From the NCBI RefSeq assembly GCF_024198175.1, contig NZ_JAJVKV010000002.1:620001-684000 (forward strand): a stretch of DNA of 64,000 nt, given 5' to 3'. The notes below the pieces were generated by a model, which was not told where the DNA came from, did not search any database, and saw only the letters and a list, made by a program, of their open reading frames with translations. Made by a program: the position numbers and the translations under genes. Source of the stretch: Pyxidicoccus xibeiensis (GTDB taxonomy: Bacteria; Myxococcota; Myxococcia; Myxococcales; Myxococcaceae). Of the stretch, positions 46,301 to 55,296 are shown piece after piece. Within the stretch, counting starts at the first letter, position 1; each line of letters begins with the position of its first letter.

Positions 46301-49300
46301 TCGCCGCGCCGCAGGCTCTCACAGGCCAGGTGGATGGCCGTGAGCGAGGCCGAGCAGGCGGTGTCCACCGCGAAGCTCGGGCCGTTGAAGCCGAAGTGGT
46401 ACGAGACGCGGTTCGGGACGGCCCAGTACCCGGCGATGGGGACATCGATGAAGAAGCTGTACTCGCCATAGATGACTCCGGCGAACACGCCCGCGTCCTT
46501 CTTGCCCCGGGCTCGCGCGCTCGCGGCGAGGCGACGGGGCGTGTACCCGGCATCCTCGAGCGCCGCCCACGAGGTCTCCAGGAACAGGCGCTGCTGCGGA
46601 TCCATCGTCTCCGCTTCCTTCGGAGTGATGTTGAAGAAGCGCGGGTCGAACTTGTCGACGTCGGAGAGGAAGCCTCCCCACTTCGCGTAGGTGGCGCCAG
46701 GCTCGTCCCTGTCCTCGCTGAAGTACTGGCGATGATCCCAGCGCTCCTTGGGAACCTCGACGATGGCGTCCTTCCCGGCGAGGAGGTTCGCCCAGAGCTC
46801 CTCGTTGTCGCGGGCCATCGGGTAGCGCCCGGCCATGCCGATGATGGCGATGTCCTGGAGGTCCTGCCGCGTCGTGCCACGCATGGGCCGGGGCTCGGCT
46901 GCGGGGGCGGGAGGCGCGACAGTTGCCGGTTCGGTGGCCGCGGGCCCACGAGCCGGGAGGGTGGGGCGGCCGTCGAGCAAGGTGAGGAGCCGCTCGGCAT
47001 GGTGCTGCGCGAAGTACCCGGCCAGGTCGTGGAGGGTCTGGTACTCGAAGAACAGCGTCCTCGGCAGCGCGCCGAAGGTCTCTTCGAGCAGCTTGTTGAG
47101 CTTGTTGATGAGGACGGAGTCGATTCCGTAGTCCTGCAGGGGCGTGCGCGAGCGCAGTCGCTCCGGAGGCAGCCGGAAGGACTCGGAGAGCACTCGCTTC
47201 AGGTAGTCCTCGGTCCGGCGGCGCAGCTCTCCGTCCGCGACCTGCGGCTCGGGGGTGAAGCGGGGGCTGGTCATGACGAGGGCCTCGGGGGCGCGCGATG
47301 GCTGGGGGGCCGGCACGCTCGCGAGGCGCTCCGACAGTTCAGAGAGGGTGGTTCCAACGGAGAAGACATGGGCCCTGAGGTCCGTCCCCAGCTCCCGGTT
47401 CAGACGCTCCAGCAGGCCGGCGCGGGTGACCTCGTCGAACCCGAGCTCCTCGGACGGCGCATGGAGGTCGAGCTCTCCGGCGGGGACACTGAGCTGCTCG
47501 GCAGCGGCCGAGCGCAGGATGGAGCGGACGCGCTCACCGGGTACGGGAGCGGCCGGGACAGGGGGCGCCTGGACGGGCTGCGACGCCTGCCTGGCGGGGA
47601 GCCAGCATTGCTCGGTGGCGAAGGCGTACGTCGGCAGCGGGATGCGCCGTGGCGCCGTGCCCGCATACAGCCCGGTGAAGTCGAACGAGGTGCCGGTCGC
47701 CCAGGCGCTGGCGGTCGCGCCCGGCTCGGCGTCGGGCGTGAGGCGCACCCGGTCGGGCTGCGCGTCCGGGTCCGCGGTCCCCCGATACAGCCCCGGCGCG
47801 TCCGTACCCGAGGCGACGGCGGCGAGCTTCTCCCGGAGCTCCTCGGTGGACCCGGCCAGGAGCGCCACCCGGTGCTCGAAGGCGGCCCGGCCGGTCTGCA
47901 GCGTGGCCGCGACGTCCGCCAGCTCGGCGCCGGGGTGCTGCATCAGGAAGCGTCCAAGCTCCCGGGCGTACTGGCGAAGCGAGTCCTCCGTCCGGGCGGA
48001 GAGCGGGAGGAGGGCCTGGGCCGGTGCCCTGCTCGCGCGGGGCCGCGCGTCCGGATGCTCCTCGACGACCAGGTGGCAGTTCGTGCCGCTGAAGCCGAAC
48101 GAGCTCACCGCCGCGCGACGGGGGCCGTCGCTCGCCCAGTCGCGGAGCTCCGTGTTGACGTAGAACGGCGTCGAGTCGAAGTCGATGAGCCGGTTGGGCG
48201 TGCGGAAGTGGAGTGACGGAGGCAGTCGCCGCTCGCGCAGGGCGAGCAGGACCTTGATGAGGCTCGCGACTCCGGCCGCGTGCGACGGGTGGCCGAGGTT
48301 CGACTTGATGGAGCCAATCGCGCAGAACTGGCGCCGGTCGGTGTAGCGGCGGAAGGCGGCGGTGAGCGCCTCGAGCTCTATCGGGTCACCCAGCCGGGTT
48401 CCGGTGCCGTGCGTCTCGATGTAGCCGAGCGTCTCCGGGCGGATGCCGAAGCGCTCGTACACCTCCACCTCCAGCTCCGTCTGGGAGAGCGAGCTGGGCG
48501 CGGTGATGCCGTTCGTCCGCCCGTCCTGGTTGACGGCGATGCCCTTGATGACGCCGTGGATGGGGTCGCCGTCGGCGAGCGCCTTCGCGAGCGGCTTGAG
48601 GACGACGACGCCCGCCCCCTCGCCCACCACGAAGCCGTCTGCGGAGTCGTCGAACGCCCTGCAGCGCCCTCCCGGCGAGAGCATCCCGAGCGACGACGCG
48701 AGCAGGTGGTACTCGGGCGTCACGAAGACGGAGACGCCGCCGGCGAGCGCCAGGTCGCACTCGCCGCTCGCGAGGCTCTGGCAGGCCTGGTGGAGGGCGA
48801 CGAGGGATGACGAGCACGCCGTGTCCACGGCGAAGCACGGGCCCTTCAGGTTCAGGTAGTAGGAGACCCGCGCCGGGAGGATGGCGAGGCTGTTCCCGGT
48901 GAACACGTGGTGCGAGCCGAACAGCCCGCGCTCGCGGATGAGCGACGCGTAGTCGGACGACGTCGCCCCGACGAAGACGCCACAGCGCGCCCGCGCGAGC
49001 CGGCTCGCGTCGAGCCCCGCGTCCTCGAGCGCCTTCCAGCTCTCCTGCAGGAAGATGCGCTGCTGCGGGTCCATGAAGTCCGCTTCGGCGGGGACGATGT
49101 TGAAGAAGAGCGGGTCGAACCGGTCGACGTCGGAGAGATAGCCGCCCCACTTCGAGTACGTCTTCTCGAGGACCGGCGGCCACGGCTGGTAGTGCTCGTC
49201 AACGCTCCACCGCTCGGCAGGAACCTCCGTCACCGAGTCACGGCCCGCGGCGAGGTTCGCCCACAGCTCACGGTAGTCGCGAGCCCCCGGGAACCGGCCC

Positions 49301-52300
49301 GACATGCCGATGACGGCGATGTCGAGCGGCTGACCGGGAGCAGGCGGCGACGGGCGTGAAGGCGCGGAGGACGGCTCCGGGGCCATGACTGGCGACGGCG
49401 CTTCGACCTGCGCCCGCGCCCCCTGCGACGCCGCGTGGCGGGCCAGTGCCCGCACCGAAGGATGGTCGAACAGCACGGTCGGCTTGAGGGCCAGTCCGAA
49501 GCGTGCGTTGACGCGCTCGACGATCTTCACGGCGAGAATCGAGTCGACTCCGTACTCGGAGAAGGACCGCTCGGGCCGGATGTCCTCCAGGCTGGCCCCG
49601 AGCCCCTCGGCGACCAGCGCGGTGATGGCGCGCTCCAACCCTTCGGGGCGCTCCTGCCCGGAGGCAGGGGGCGGCCGGGCTGGCACCGTGGACGGCTCGG
49701 GCTCGGCGGCGTCGCGCACGGGAAGCACGCCGTCGCTCGCGGCGACGATGACCCGCTGGCTCGGCTCCGCGTCCGCGGAGAGGCCGGGCCCATACGTGGT
49801 GAAGCCGCGGAAGCCCGTGCGGCTGAGCGCCTCACGCCAGCCCTCGGCGGACAGCAGGGGCGCATGGCGCAGGCGCCGCTCGGGGTCGCGGTAGCGGTGC
49901 CAGCCGTCGAGGAGGCCGAACGTCAGGGCCAGGGCCTCGGTGTTCGTCGTCGCCTCGCTCAGCACCAGGAGCCCGTCAGGGACGAGCAGCTGCTTGATGC
50001 GTCCCAGCGCCTCGTCGAGGTCCGCCACCGCATGCACGGCGTTGGCGGAGTAGACCGCGTCGAAGGTGCCCGGAGCGAACCCCTGGGCCATGGGGTCCTT
50101 CTCGAGGTCCAGGATGCGGAACCGCGTGAAGGGATACGCCTGGGCGAACGTCTCCCGCCCGTGCGCGACGAAGCCACCCGAGATGTCCGTGTAATGGACC
50201 TCGACTTCCACGCCCAGGCGGGAGAGGGCTTCCAGCACGCTGCGGGACGTGCCCCCCGTTCCGGCCCCTACCTCCAGGATGCGGACCGGGCGGCGCCCCG
50301 AGGCGGCGCGGAGCCGGACGGCGGACGCGAGGAACCGGGCGACCAGGTCGTTGGTGAAGCCATAGGCCCGGCTGTCCCGGTAGATGGCGCTGGTGAGCTC
50401 CAGGCTCGCGTTGGGGAACAGGACGCCGGTCGCGGTACGCGTGCCGCGCAGCGTCTCCGGGTAGGAGTCGAGGCAGGTGTCGACGAGGCGCAGGTAGGGC
50501 GTCGTCTCGGGGAACCGTGCGAGGAGCGCGTCGCGCAGTCGCGCGGGCTCCGCCGCCGAGCCGATGACCCGGACCTGCTCCCCCTCGCGCGTGACGGAGC
50601 CGTGCCGCTCGAGGATCTCCAGGCACGCGTCGAAGAAGCGGGCGAACGTCTCCCGCACCCCCATCCGCTCCCTCAGCGCCCGGACGGTGGCGGTCTCTCC
50701 CTCGCCGGGGAAGCCCATCTGTCGGAACCGCTGATAGAGCGCGGCCGCCGCGTACTGGCCGAGCTGCCGCTGGCCCCGCTCGAGCTCCTCCTCCGTCGGA
50801 GTAAGGCTCTTCTCGAAGGCCGCCCGGACCTGGGCGAGGAAGGCCGTGTCAGCGGGAGAGGGCACGGTGGGCACGTCGACCCAGAACCGCTTCCGCTCGA
50901 ACGGGTAGCCCGGGAGCGGGAGCCGTCGGCGGGGGCCGCCATTGAGCGTGCTCCAGTCCGCGGCCGCGCCTCGGACCCACAGCTCGGCCGTGCCCTCGAG
51001 GTCGCCCGCGCGGTAGCGGTCCGCGAGCCGGGTGGCGTCGACTCCTGCCTCCGCGAGCCCCGTGCGGACACCGCCCCCTGTGCCCGCGAGGAACCGCTCG
51101 AGTCGCTCCGCCGCCTCGGAGGCGCTCTCCGCGACCAGGGCAAGCCTCGCCTCCAGGGCGGGCCGGCCGACCTGCAGGGTGCGCGCGATGTCCCCGAAGT
51201 CGGTCCGGTCCGTGGAGCGCAGAAACCGTGCGAGCCGCGCTGCGTACGCGCGCAGCCGCTCCGGCGAGCGCGCCGACAGGACGAACAGCTCCCGCTCGCG
51301 CGCGGGCGCGGCGACGGGAGGGGAGACGTACTCCTCGAGGATGACGTGGGCGTTCGAGCCTCCCGCCCCGAAGGAGCTCACCCCGGCGCGGCGTGGCAGC
51401 TCACCTTCCGCGCCCCGCGGGCGGGGCCAGGCCTCGACGACCTGCGGTACTCGGAATGGCGTGGAGGCGAAGTCGATGGCGGGGTTGAGCGTGCCCGAGT
51501 GGAGCGAAGGCGCAATCCGCCCGTGACGCAGTTGGAGGAGCGCCCGCGTCACCGCCGCGACGCCCGCCGCCGCTTCCAGGTGCCCGATGTTCGACTTCAC
51601 CGAGCCGAGCGCCAACGGGCGCGTGCGCCCCGCGAAGGCGCGGCTGAGCCCTACGACTTCAACGGGGTCTCCGAGCGACGTGCCCGTGCCATGGGCCTCG
51701 ATGTACCCGATGCTGTCGGGGTCGACCTCCGACGCCTCCAGGGCCCGGCGGATGGCGTCGGCCTGCGCGACGGGGTGGGGGACGGTGAAGCCGGCCGCGC
51801 GCCCTCCGTGATTGACCGCCGTCCCCCGGATGACGCCGTGGATGGTGTCTCCCTCCGCGAGCGCGCGCTCCAGCGGCTTGAGGAACAGCGCGCCCACGCC
51901 CTCGCCAGGGACGTAGCCGTCACCCCCGGCGCCAAACGAGCGGCACCGGCCGTCGGACGACGTCATGTTGAGCCGGCGGAGCAGCAGGTACTTGTCCGGG
52001 TGGAGCAGGAGGTTGACGCCGCCGGCAATCGCCGCGTCGCACTCCCCCAGCGCGAGGCTGGTACAGGCCAGATGGAGCGAGGTCAGCGACGAGGAGCAGG
52101 CCGTGTCGATGGCCATGCTCGGCCCGACGAAGTCGAAGAAGTAGGAGACTCGGTTCGCCGTCGAGGAGAACAGCGAAGAGGTGGCCACGGGGGCACCCTG
52201 GCGCGCGGCGTCCGCGCCGATGAGGCGGTAGTCGCCCCACATGACGCCGACGAACACGCCCACGCGATTCCGGGGCGCCGTGAAGTCCTCCGGCTTGTAG

Positions 52301-55296
52301 CCGGCGTTCTCCACGGCGGCGTAGGCCGTCTCGAGGAAGAGTCGCTCCTGGGGGTCCAGGAACGCCGCCGTCCCCGGAGGGATGCGGAAGAAGAGCGGGT
52401 CGAATCGGTCCACCTCGCCGAGGAACCCGCCGAAGCGGCTCAGCGGCCCACCCTCCGTGGGGTAGGCCTCGGGAGCCCAGCGCTCCGGCGGCACCTCCGT
52501 CACGGAGTCCCGCCCGGCCTCCAGGTTCCGCCAGAACTCGTCCAGGTCCGAGGCCCCCGGGTAGCGGCCACTCATCCCCACCACCGCGATGTCGAGCCGC
52601 CCGCGCGAGCGCGAGGCGAGCGCCGCGCGCGGAGGGGCGGCTGCACGTTCCTCCCGGTGGAACTCGGGGCGGGCGCGGACCTTCTCCGGCTCGCCCCAGA
52701 CCACCGCCACCTGCGGCCTGTCTCCGGCGAGGCAGGCTTCGAGGAGGTCCAGCCCCTCCTCGTCGGGAAGGAGGCCCAGCCCCGCTCCCTCGCGGAGGGC
52801 CTTCGCCTGGGCAGGAGACACGCCCATGCCTCCGCTCCGCCAGAGTGGCAGGTTCACGCTGACGGTCCGGTGGCGGACCTCTCCCCGGAGCCGTCGTGCC
52901 TCGGCCTCCTCGGCGAACGCGTCGAGGAAGCGGTTCGCGGCCGCGTAGTCAGCCTGGCCCGGGTTGCCGGTGACAGCCGACAGCGCGGAGAACAGCGCGA
53001 CCAGCTCCAGGTCCGCTCCCTCCGCCGCGCGGACCAGGTTCACCGTGCCAGCGAGCTTGGGCCGTGCAATCTCCTCCGCTGCTTCGCGGCGCGCCCCACG
53101 GATGAAGCCGTCCCGGAGCACTCCCGCGGCATGCAGGACGGCGTGCAGGGCTCCGAACCGCTCCCGCGCCAGCCGCACCGCGCGTGAGGCGTCCTCCGCT
53201 GACGAGACATCGGCGGCGACATAGAGCGCCTCTCCGCCCAGCGCGCGAAGCTCCGCGCAGAACGTCTCTGCCCTGGCGTCGTGTGCCCGCCGACCGGTCA
53301 GCACGAGCCGGGCGCCGAGCGTCGCCGCGAGCCGGCGCGCCACGAGGCGTCCGAGCCCTCCGAGGCCTCCGGTGATGAGGACGACGCTCCCGGGGCGCAG
53401 GCGCTTCCCGGCCCGAGGCGCCGCGAGGGGCGCGAGCCTGCGCACCTGCCGCGCACCCTGGACGTAGCGCACCTCGGTCTCCGGCGAGTCGAGCGCCGCC
53501 TCGCGTGCCGCCACCGCCAGCAGGTTCTGCTCTCCTACGGCATCCACCAGGACGGAACGGAGGGTCGGGCGCGGGAGCTCGAGCCGCGCGGTGCGAGCGA
53601 AGCCTCCCAGCGTCGCCGCGAAGGCACGCGAGAGCCCGGCCGTATCGGGATGGAACGCGAACAGCCGGTCGCTCACCGCACCCGCTTCGGAGAGCGCTCG
53701 CGCCAGGTCGCGGAAGGGGTGGAGGGTGGCTTCCAGGAAGCGCTCCGCCCGCGCGTCGGCTCCGTAGCCCCACAGGTACAGCACGGCCCCGAAAGACTGG
53801 TGCTCGTCCTGGAGCTGACGGAGGAGGCGCGGCAGGTCCTCGGGCGAGGAGGGATTGACGGTGAAGGACTCCCCCGTGCCTCCGAAGCGCTCCCCCCGGC
53901 GCACCCGGACGACACGCATCCCCGGAGGCGCTTCGAACCGCGGCTCCCCATCCTCGAAGACGAGCACCTGCTCCAGCGGACGCGGCGTTGCCTCGGGCGC
54001 AGCAGCGGGTTCCCAGTCGAACCCGAAGAACATCGCCTCGTCCTTGACGGGCCGCGGTTCGGGGGCCGTCACCGATTGGGCCGTCGGACGCGCCTCGGCG
54101 CTGGGGAAGCGGTACTGGTCACCCAGTCCGGCGTCGAGATGCCCGGCGAGGGCGTCGAGGGTCTGGTACTCGAACAGGAGCGTGGGGTAGAGCGCGCGGC
54201 CGACGCGCCCCTCCAGCGCCTTCGCGATGCCGAGCAGGTGGGAAGACTCGAGCCCCAGGTCATAGAAGCCCACGGTGGGCGTGACCTGCTCGCGCGGGAG
54301 GTGGCCGATTGCCGTCACCAGCTCGCTGAGGTCCTGGACGATTCGCTCCCGGCGCGTCGCCGCGGGAGCGAGGCTGGGGGCACTGGCTTCCGGAGCACTG
54401 GCAGGACGCGCGTCCGTGGAGGCCGGGCGCGTCACCGGCGCTGTCAGCCTCCGGATGAGGCCGTCGCCTCGCACGCGCTTCACCGTGAGCCGGTCGAGCT
54501 CCGCGATGAGCCTCCCGTCCGCGTCGTACATCCGCAGGTCGGTTTCGAGCACATCACGCTCGCGTGCGGCCGCACCCGCGCGCGTCTCCACATACACCTT
54601 CGTCCCCGAGCGCCCCCACGCGCGGAACGCCTGGACGAACATCGGGATGTAGGCGCTCCCGGCCTCGACGTCGGACTCCGGGTCGATGAAGGGGATGATG
54701 GTCGACGTGTCGAGGAACGCCGGATGGAGGAAGAACTCGTCCTTCCGGCGCAGGGCGGCTTCGCCCAGCTCCAGCTCCGCGATGACGCGGTCGCCCAGGC
54801 GGTGCACCCGGCCCCGGGTCCGCATGAAGTCACGGTGCTGGATGCCCAGGCGCTCCGTCCGCTCGTAGATGGCATCGACCGGTGTGGCAGACCGGCTGCT
54901 GCCCTGGAGCGCGACGACGTCGAGCGTCTGCGCCAGCCGGTTCGACGGCTTCGCCTGGATGGAGCAGGACGCGATGGCTTCCTCACTGGCGCCAAGCTCC
55001 TGGCCGTCCTTCTCCCGTCGGGAGCTGATGCGGACGCGGACGCCGTCGCCCACCTGCTCCGAGCGGAAGAAGATGCGCTGGTCGAAGCCCTCCGACAGCG
55101 CGACCGGCGTCTCGAAGAGGATGTCCCGCAGCTCCAGCCGCGCGGGTTCGACTCCGCCCGCCTGGGCAATGCGGCAGAGCCCGTCGAGGTACACGACGCC
55201 CGGGAGGATCCTCACCCCGTGGACGCGGTGGTCCCGCACGACGGCGTCATCGAAGCGGAGCAGCGTCTGGACACTGGGAATCACGATGCGCGTCAT
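43390..55296 (-). CDS. trans-AT polyketide synthase, terminal protein with thioester reductase
   Basis: A 3,968-residue multifunctional protein without AT domains. Domains by residue: DH 1-275 (DHRVHGVRILPG; HPAFLD), ACP 315-385 (Ser351), KR 400-850 (TGGLGGLG near 640, catalytic Tyr near 783), KS 898-1322 (Cys1067), C-methyltransferase 1500-1835 (ILEVGAGTGGTS near 1670), ACP 1885-1955 (Ser1919), KS 1989-2413 (Cys2161), a degenerate ACP 2585-2655 with Glu2622 in place of Ser, ACP 2690-2765 (Ser2727), KS 2814-3240 (Cys2981), ACP 3445-3520 (Ser3484) and a thioester-reductase domain 3570-3950 (TGVTGVLGG, YxxxK in YQETKYQ near 3740). All three KSs keep Cys-His-His. The N-terminal DH completes a module begun by the KS ending the upstream protein. 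The ATG overlaps that protein's stop (ATGA). The chain should leave as an aldehyde or alcohol. Confidence 0.95.
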   Translation of the reverse strand: MTRIVIPSVQTLLRFDDAVVRDHRVHGVRILPGVVYLDGLCRIAQAGGVEPARLELRDILFETPVALSEGFDQRIFFRSEQVGDGVRVRISSRREKDGQELGASEEAIASCSIQAKPSNRLAQTLDVVALQGSSRSATPVDAIYERTERLGIQHRDFMRTRGRVHRLGDRVIAELELGEAALRRKDEFFLHPAFLDTSTIIPFIDPESDVEAGSAYIPMFVQAFRAWGRSGTKVYVETRAGAAARERDVLETDLRMYDADGRLIAELDRLTVKRVRGDGLIRRLTAPVTRPASTDARPASAPEASAPSLAPAATRRERIVQDLSELVTAIGHLPREQVTPTVGFYDLGLESSHLLGIAKALEGRVGRALYPTLLFEYQTLDALAGHLDAGLGDQYRFPSAEARPTAQSVTAPEPRPVKDEAMFFGFDWEPAAAPEATPRPLEQVLVFEDGEPRFEAPPGMRVVRVRRGERFGGTGESFTVNPSSPEDLPRLLRQLQDEHQSFGAVLYLWGYGADARAERFLEATLHPFRDLARALSEAGAVSDRLFAFHPDTAGLSRAFAATLGGFARTARLELPRPTLRSVLVDAVGEQNLLAVAAREAALDSPETEVRYVQGARQVRRLAPLAAPRAGKRLRPGSVVLITGGLGGLGRLVARRLAATLGARLVLTGRRAHDARAETFCAELRALGGEALYVAADVSSAEDASRAVRLARERFGALHAVLHAAGVLRDGFIRGARREAAEEIARPKLAGTVNLVRAAEGADLELVALFSALSAVTGNPGQADYAAANRFLDAFAEEAEARRLRGEVRHRTVSVNLPLWRSGGMGVSPAQAKALREGAGLGLLPDEEGLDLLEACLAGDRPQVAVVWGEPEKVRARPEFHREERAAAPPRAALASRSRGRLDIAVVGMSGRYPGASDLDEFWRNLEAGRDSVTEVPPERWAPEAYPTEGGPLSRFGGFLGEVDRFDPLFFRIPPGTAAFLDPQERLFLETAYAAVENAGYKPEDFTAPRNRVGVFVGVMWGDYRLIGADAARQGAPVATSSLFSSTANRVSYFFDFVGPSMAIDTACSSSLTSLHLACTSLALGECDAAIAGGVNLLLHPDKYLLLRRLNMTSSDGRCRSFGAGGDGYVPGEGVGALFLKPLERALAEGDTIHGVIRGTAVNHGGRAAGFTVPHPVAQADAIRRALEASEVDPDSIGYIEAHGTGTSLGDPVEVVGLSRAFAGRTRPLALGSVKSNIGHLEAAAGVAAVTRALLQLRHGRIAPSLHSGTLNPAIDFASTPFRVPQVVEAWPRPRGAEGELPRRAGVSSFGAGGSNAHVILEEYVSPPVAAPARERELFVLSARSPERLRAYAARLARFLRSTDRTDFGDIARTLQVGRPALEARLALVAESASEAAERLERFLAGTGGGVRTGLAEAGVDATRLADRYRAGDLEGTAELWVRGAAADWSTLNGGPRRRLPLPGYPFERKRFWVDVPTVPSPADTAFLAQVRAAFEKSLTPTEEELERGQRQLGQYAAAALYQRFRQMGFPGEGETATVRALRERMGVRETFARFFDACLEILERHGSVTREGEQVRVIGSAAEPARLRDALLARFPETTPYLRLVDTCLDSYPETLRGTRTATGVLFPNASLELTSAIYRDSRAYGFTNDLVARFLASAVRLRAASGRRPVRILEVGAGTGGTSRSVLEALSRLGVEVEVHYTDISGGFVAHGRETFAQAYPFTRFRILDLEKDPMAQGFAPGTFDAVYSANAVHAVADLDEALGRIKQLLVPDGLLVLSEATTNTEALALTFGLLDGWHRYRDPERRLRHAPLLSAEGWREALSRTGFRGFTTYGPGLSADAEPSQRVIVAASDGVLPVRDAAEPEPSTVPARPPPASGQERPEGLERAITALVAEGLGASLEDIRPERSFSEYGVDSILAVKIVERVNARFGLALKPTVLFDHPSVRALARHAASQGARAQVEAPSPVMAPEPSSAPSRPSPPAPGQPLDIAVIGMSGRFPGARDYRELWANLAAGRDSVTEVPAERWSVDEHYQPWPPVLEKTYSKWGGYLSDVDRFDPLFFNIVPAEADFMDPQQRIFLQESWKALEDAGLDASRLARARCGVFVGATSSDYASLIRERGLFGSHHVFTGNSLAILPARVSYYLNLKGPCFAVDTACSSSLVALHQACQSLASGECDLALAGGVSVFVTPEYHLLASSLGMLSPGGRCRAFDDSADGFVVGEGAGVVVLKPLAKALADGDPIHGVIKGIAVNQDGRTNGITAPSSLSQTELEVEVYERFGIRPETLGYIETHGTGTRLGDPIELEALTAAFRRYTDRRQFCAIGSIKSNLGHPSHAAGVASLIKVLLALRERRLPPSLHFRTPNRLIDFDSTPFYVNTELRDWASDGPRRAAVSSFGFSGTNCHLVVEEHPDARPRASRAPAQALLPLSARTEDSLRQYARELGRFLMQHPGAELADVAATLQTGRAAFEHRVALLAGSTEELREKLAAVASGTDAPGLYRGTADPDAQPDRVRLTPDAEPGATASAWATGTSFDFTGLYAGTAPRRIPLPTYAFATEQCWLPARQASQPVQAPPVPAAPVPGERVRSILRSAAAEQLSVPAGELDLHAPSEELGFDEVTRAGLLERLNRELGTDLRAHVFSVGTTLSELSERLASVPAPQPSRAPEALVMTSPRFTPEPQVADGELRRRTEDYLKRVLSESFRLPPERLRSRTPLQDYGIDSVLINKLNKLLEETFGALPRTLFFEYQTLHDLAGYFAQHHAERLLTLLDGRPTLPARGPAATEPATVAPPAPAAEPRPMRGTTRQDLQDIAIIGMAGRYPMARDNEELWANLLAGKDAIVEVPKERWDHRQYFSEDRDEPGATYAKWGGFLSDVDKFDPRFFNITPKEAETMDPQQRLFLETSWAALEDAGYTPRRLAASARARGKKDAGVFAGVIYGEYSFFIDVPIAGYWAVPNRVSYHFGFNGPSFAVDTACSASLTAIHLACESLRRGECAYAIAGGVNVSIHPGKYVLMAHGRFASSDGRCRSFGAGGDGYVPGEGVVSLILKPLHEARDDGDRIYGVIRASTINHGGRTNGFSVPSPNAQAELITEALDQAGVDPRGLSYVEAHGTGTALGDPIEITALTKAYRRYTQDRRFCAIGSAKSSVGHLEAAAGAAGIVKTLLQLQHETLVPSLHSETPNPNIDFDSSPFYLVHDVRPWPRGAGGDPGRPRLASVSSFGAGGSNAHVVLEEYVEHASATAAPGGPQLILLSARREERLQEAARNLLGFLRSERGAKTPLADIAWTLMVGREAFEHRLALVASSHEELVSRLEDFTGGRKPQEAFAGVARTHRDTDDLPGETEPDREYLRNLYERGHLTRLAEFWSQGWLIDWEQLRGARRGRTVSLPAYPFARERYWISPEEFRRQGPAPVAQTPTVIPQAPARLEPVAPVSPPVSDGDFRARLQAQIKSIFAELTKLPEPELDVDADFFDFGFDSVASVRMLNRLMKLYGARVPATAMQEHNTIRSFVSHVVDAGYIKPDSAPVAPAATSPQAGAPSAVPGVPSEARAPEKLTRETPFPVESIFVTGVTGVLGGKLLHDLLDTTSARISCLVRGESIEQAKRRILYFLETYDPKGRLTEAFHQRVTPVLGDVTLDRFGLGDAAYARLAAETDVTFHAAGKTTLVTFYEALAPINVEGTRRVIDFALLTKHRYMVYVSSFSALGDRLNFNNPPFTERDLDLGQGYDHLPYQETKYQAERLIHAASERGLVWNIFRPGNIMGDGATGRYPFAEVSVKGVYYDIFKTVIESGLSMMSPVHWDITPVDYVCAGMIHLALRRPSYRETYHLTNPDIRRYYDVVNHLRDFGYDIQFTSIDEFFRLANERRIFRKGTEVPYDSQTLEMFKYGVEIFGKIHYEESSYANCAYTRSILGAVGIDCPTIAQLVPVYLQHCIEAGYLPPPAALMPVAPGTVVSGARARVG

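Noticed and set aside
47101..47544. Tandem ACPs as a sign of beta-branching by an HMG-synthase cassette.
   Set aside because: One of the two ACPs lacks the Ser, the other lacks the Trp typical of beta-branching ACPs, and no HMGS, decarboxylase or donor ACP gene is in the window.
42865..48216. Very long open frame on the plus strand opposite the PKS gene.
   Set aside because: It is an artefact of extreme third-position GC on the coding strand. The composition is Arg/Gly/Asp/Val-rich with no domain, whereas the minus strand encodes clear KS, ACP and reductase domains.
49435..53187. Second long plus-strand open frame opposite the KS/KR region of the terminal PKS.
   Set aside because: It is again a shadow of codon bias, with no ribosome site or domain, and lies antisense to KS and KR active-site sequences.
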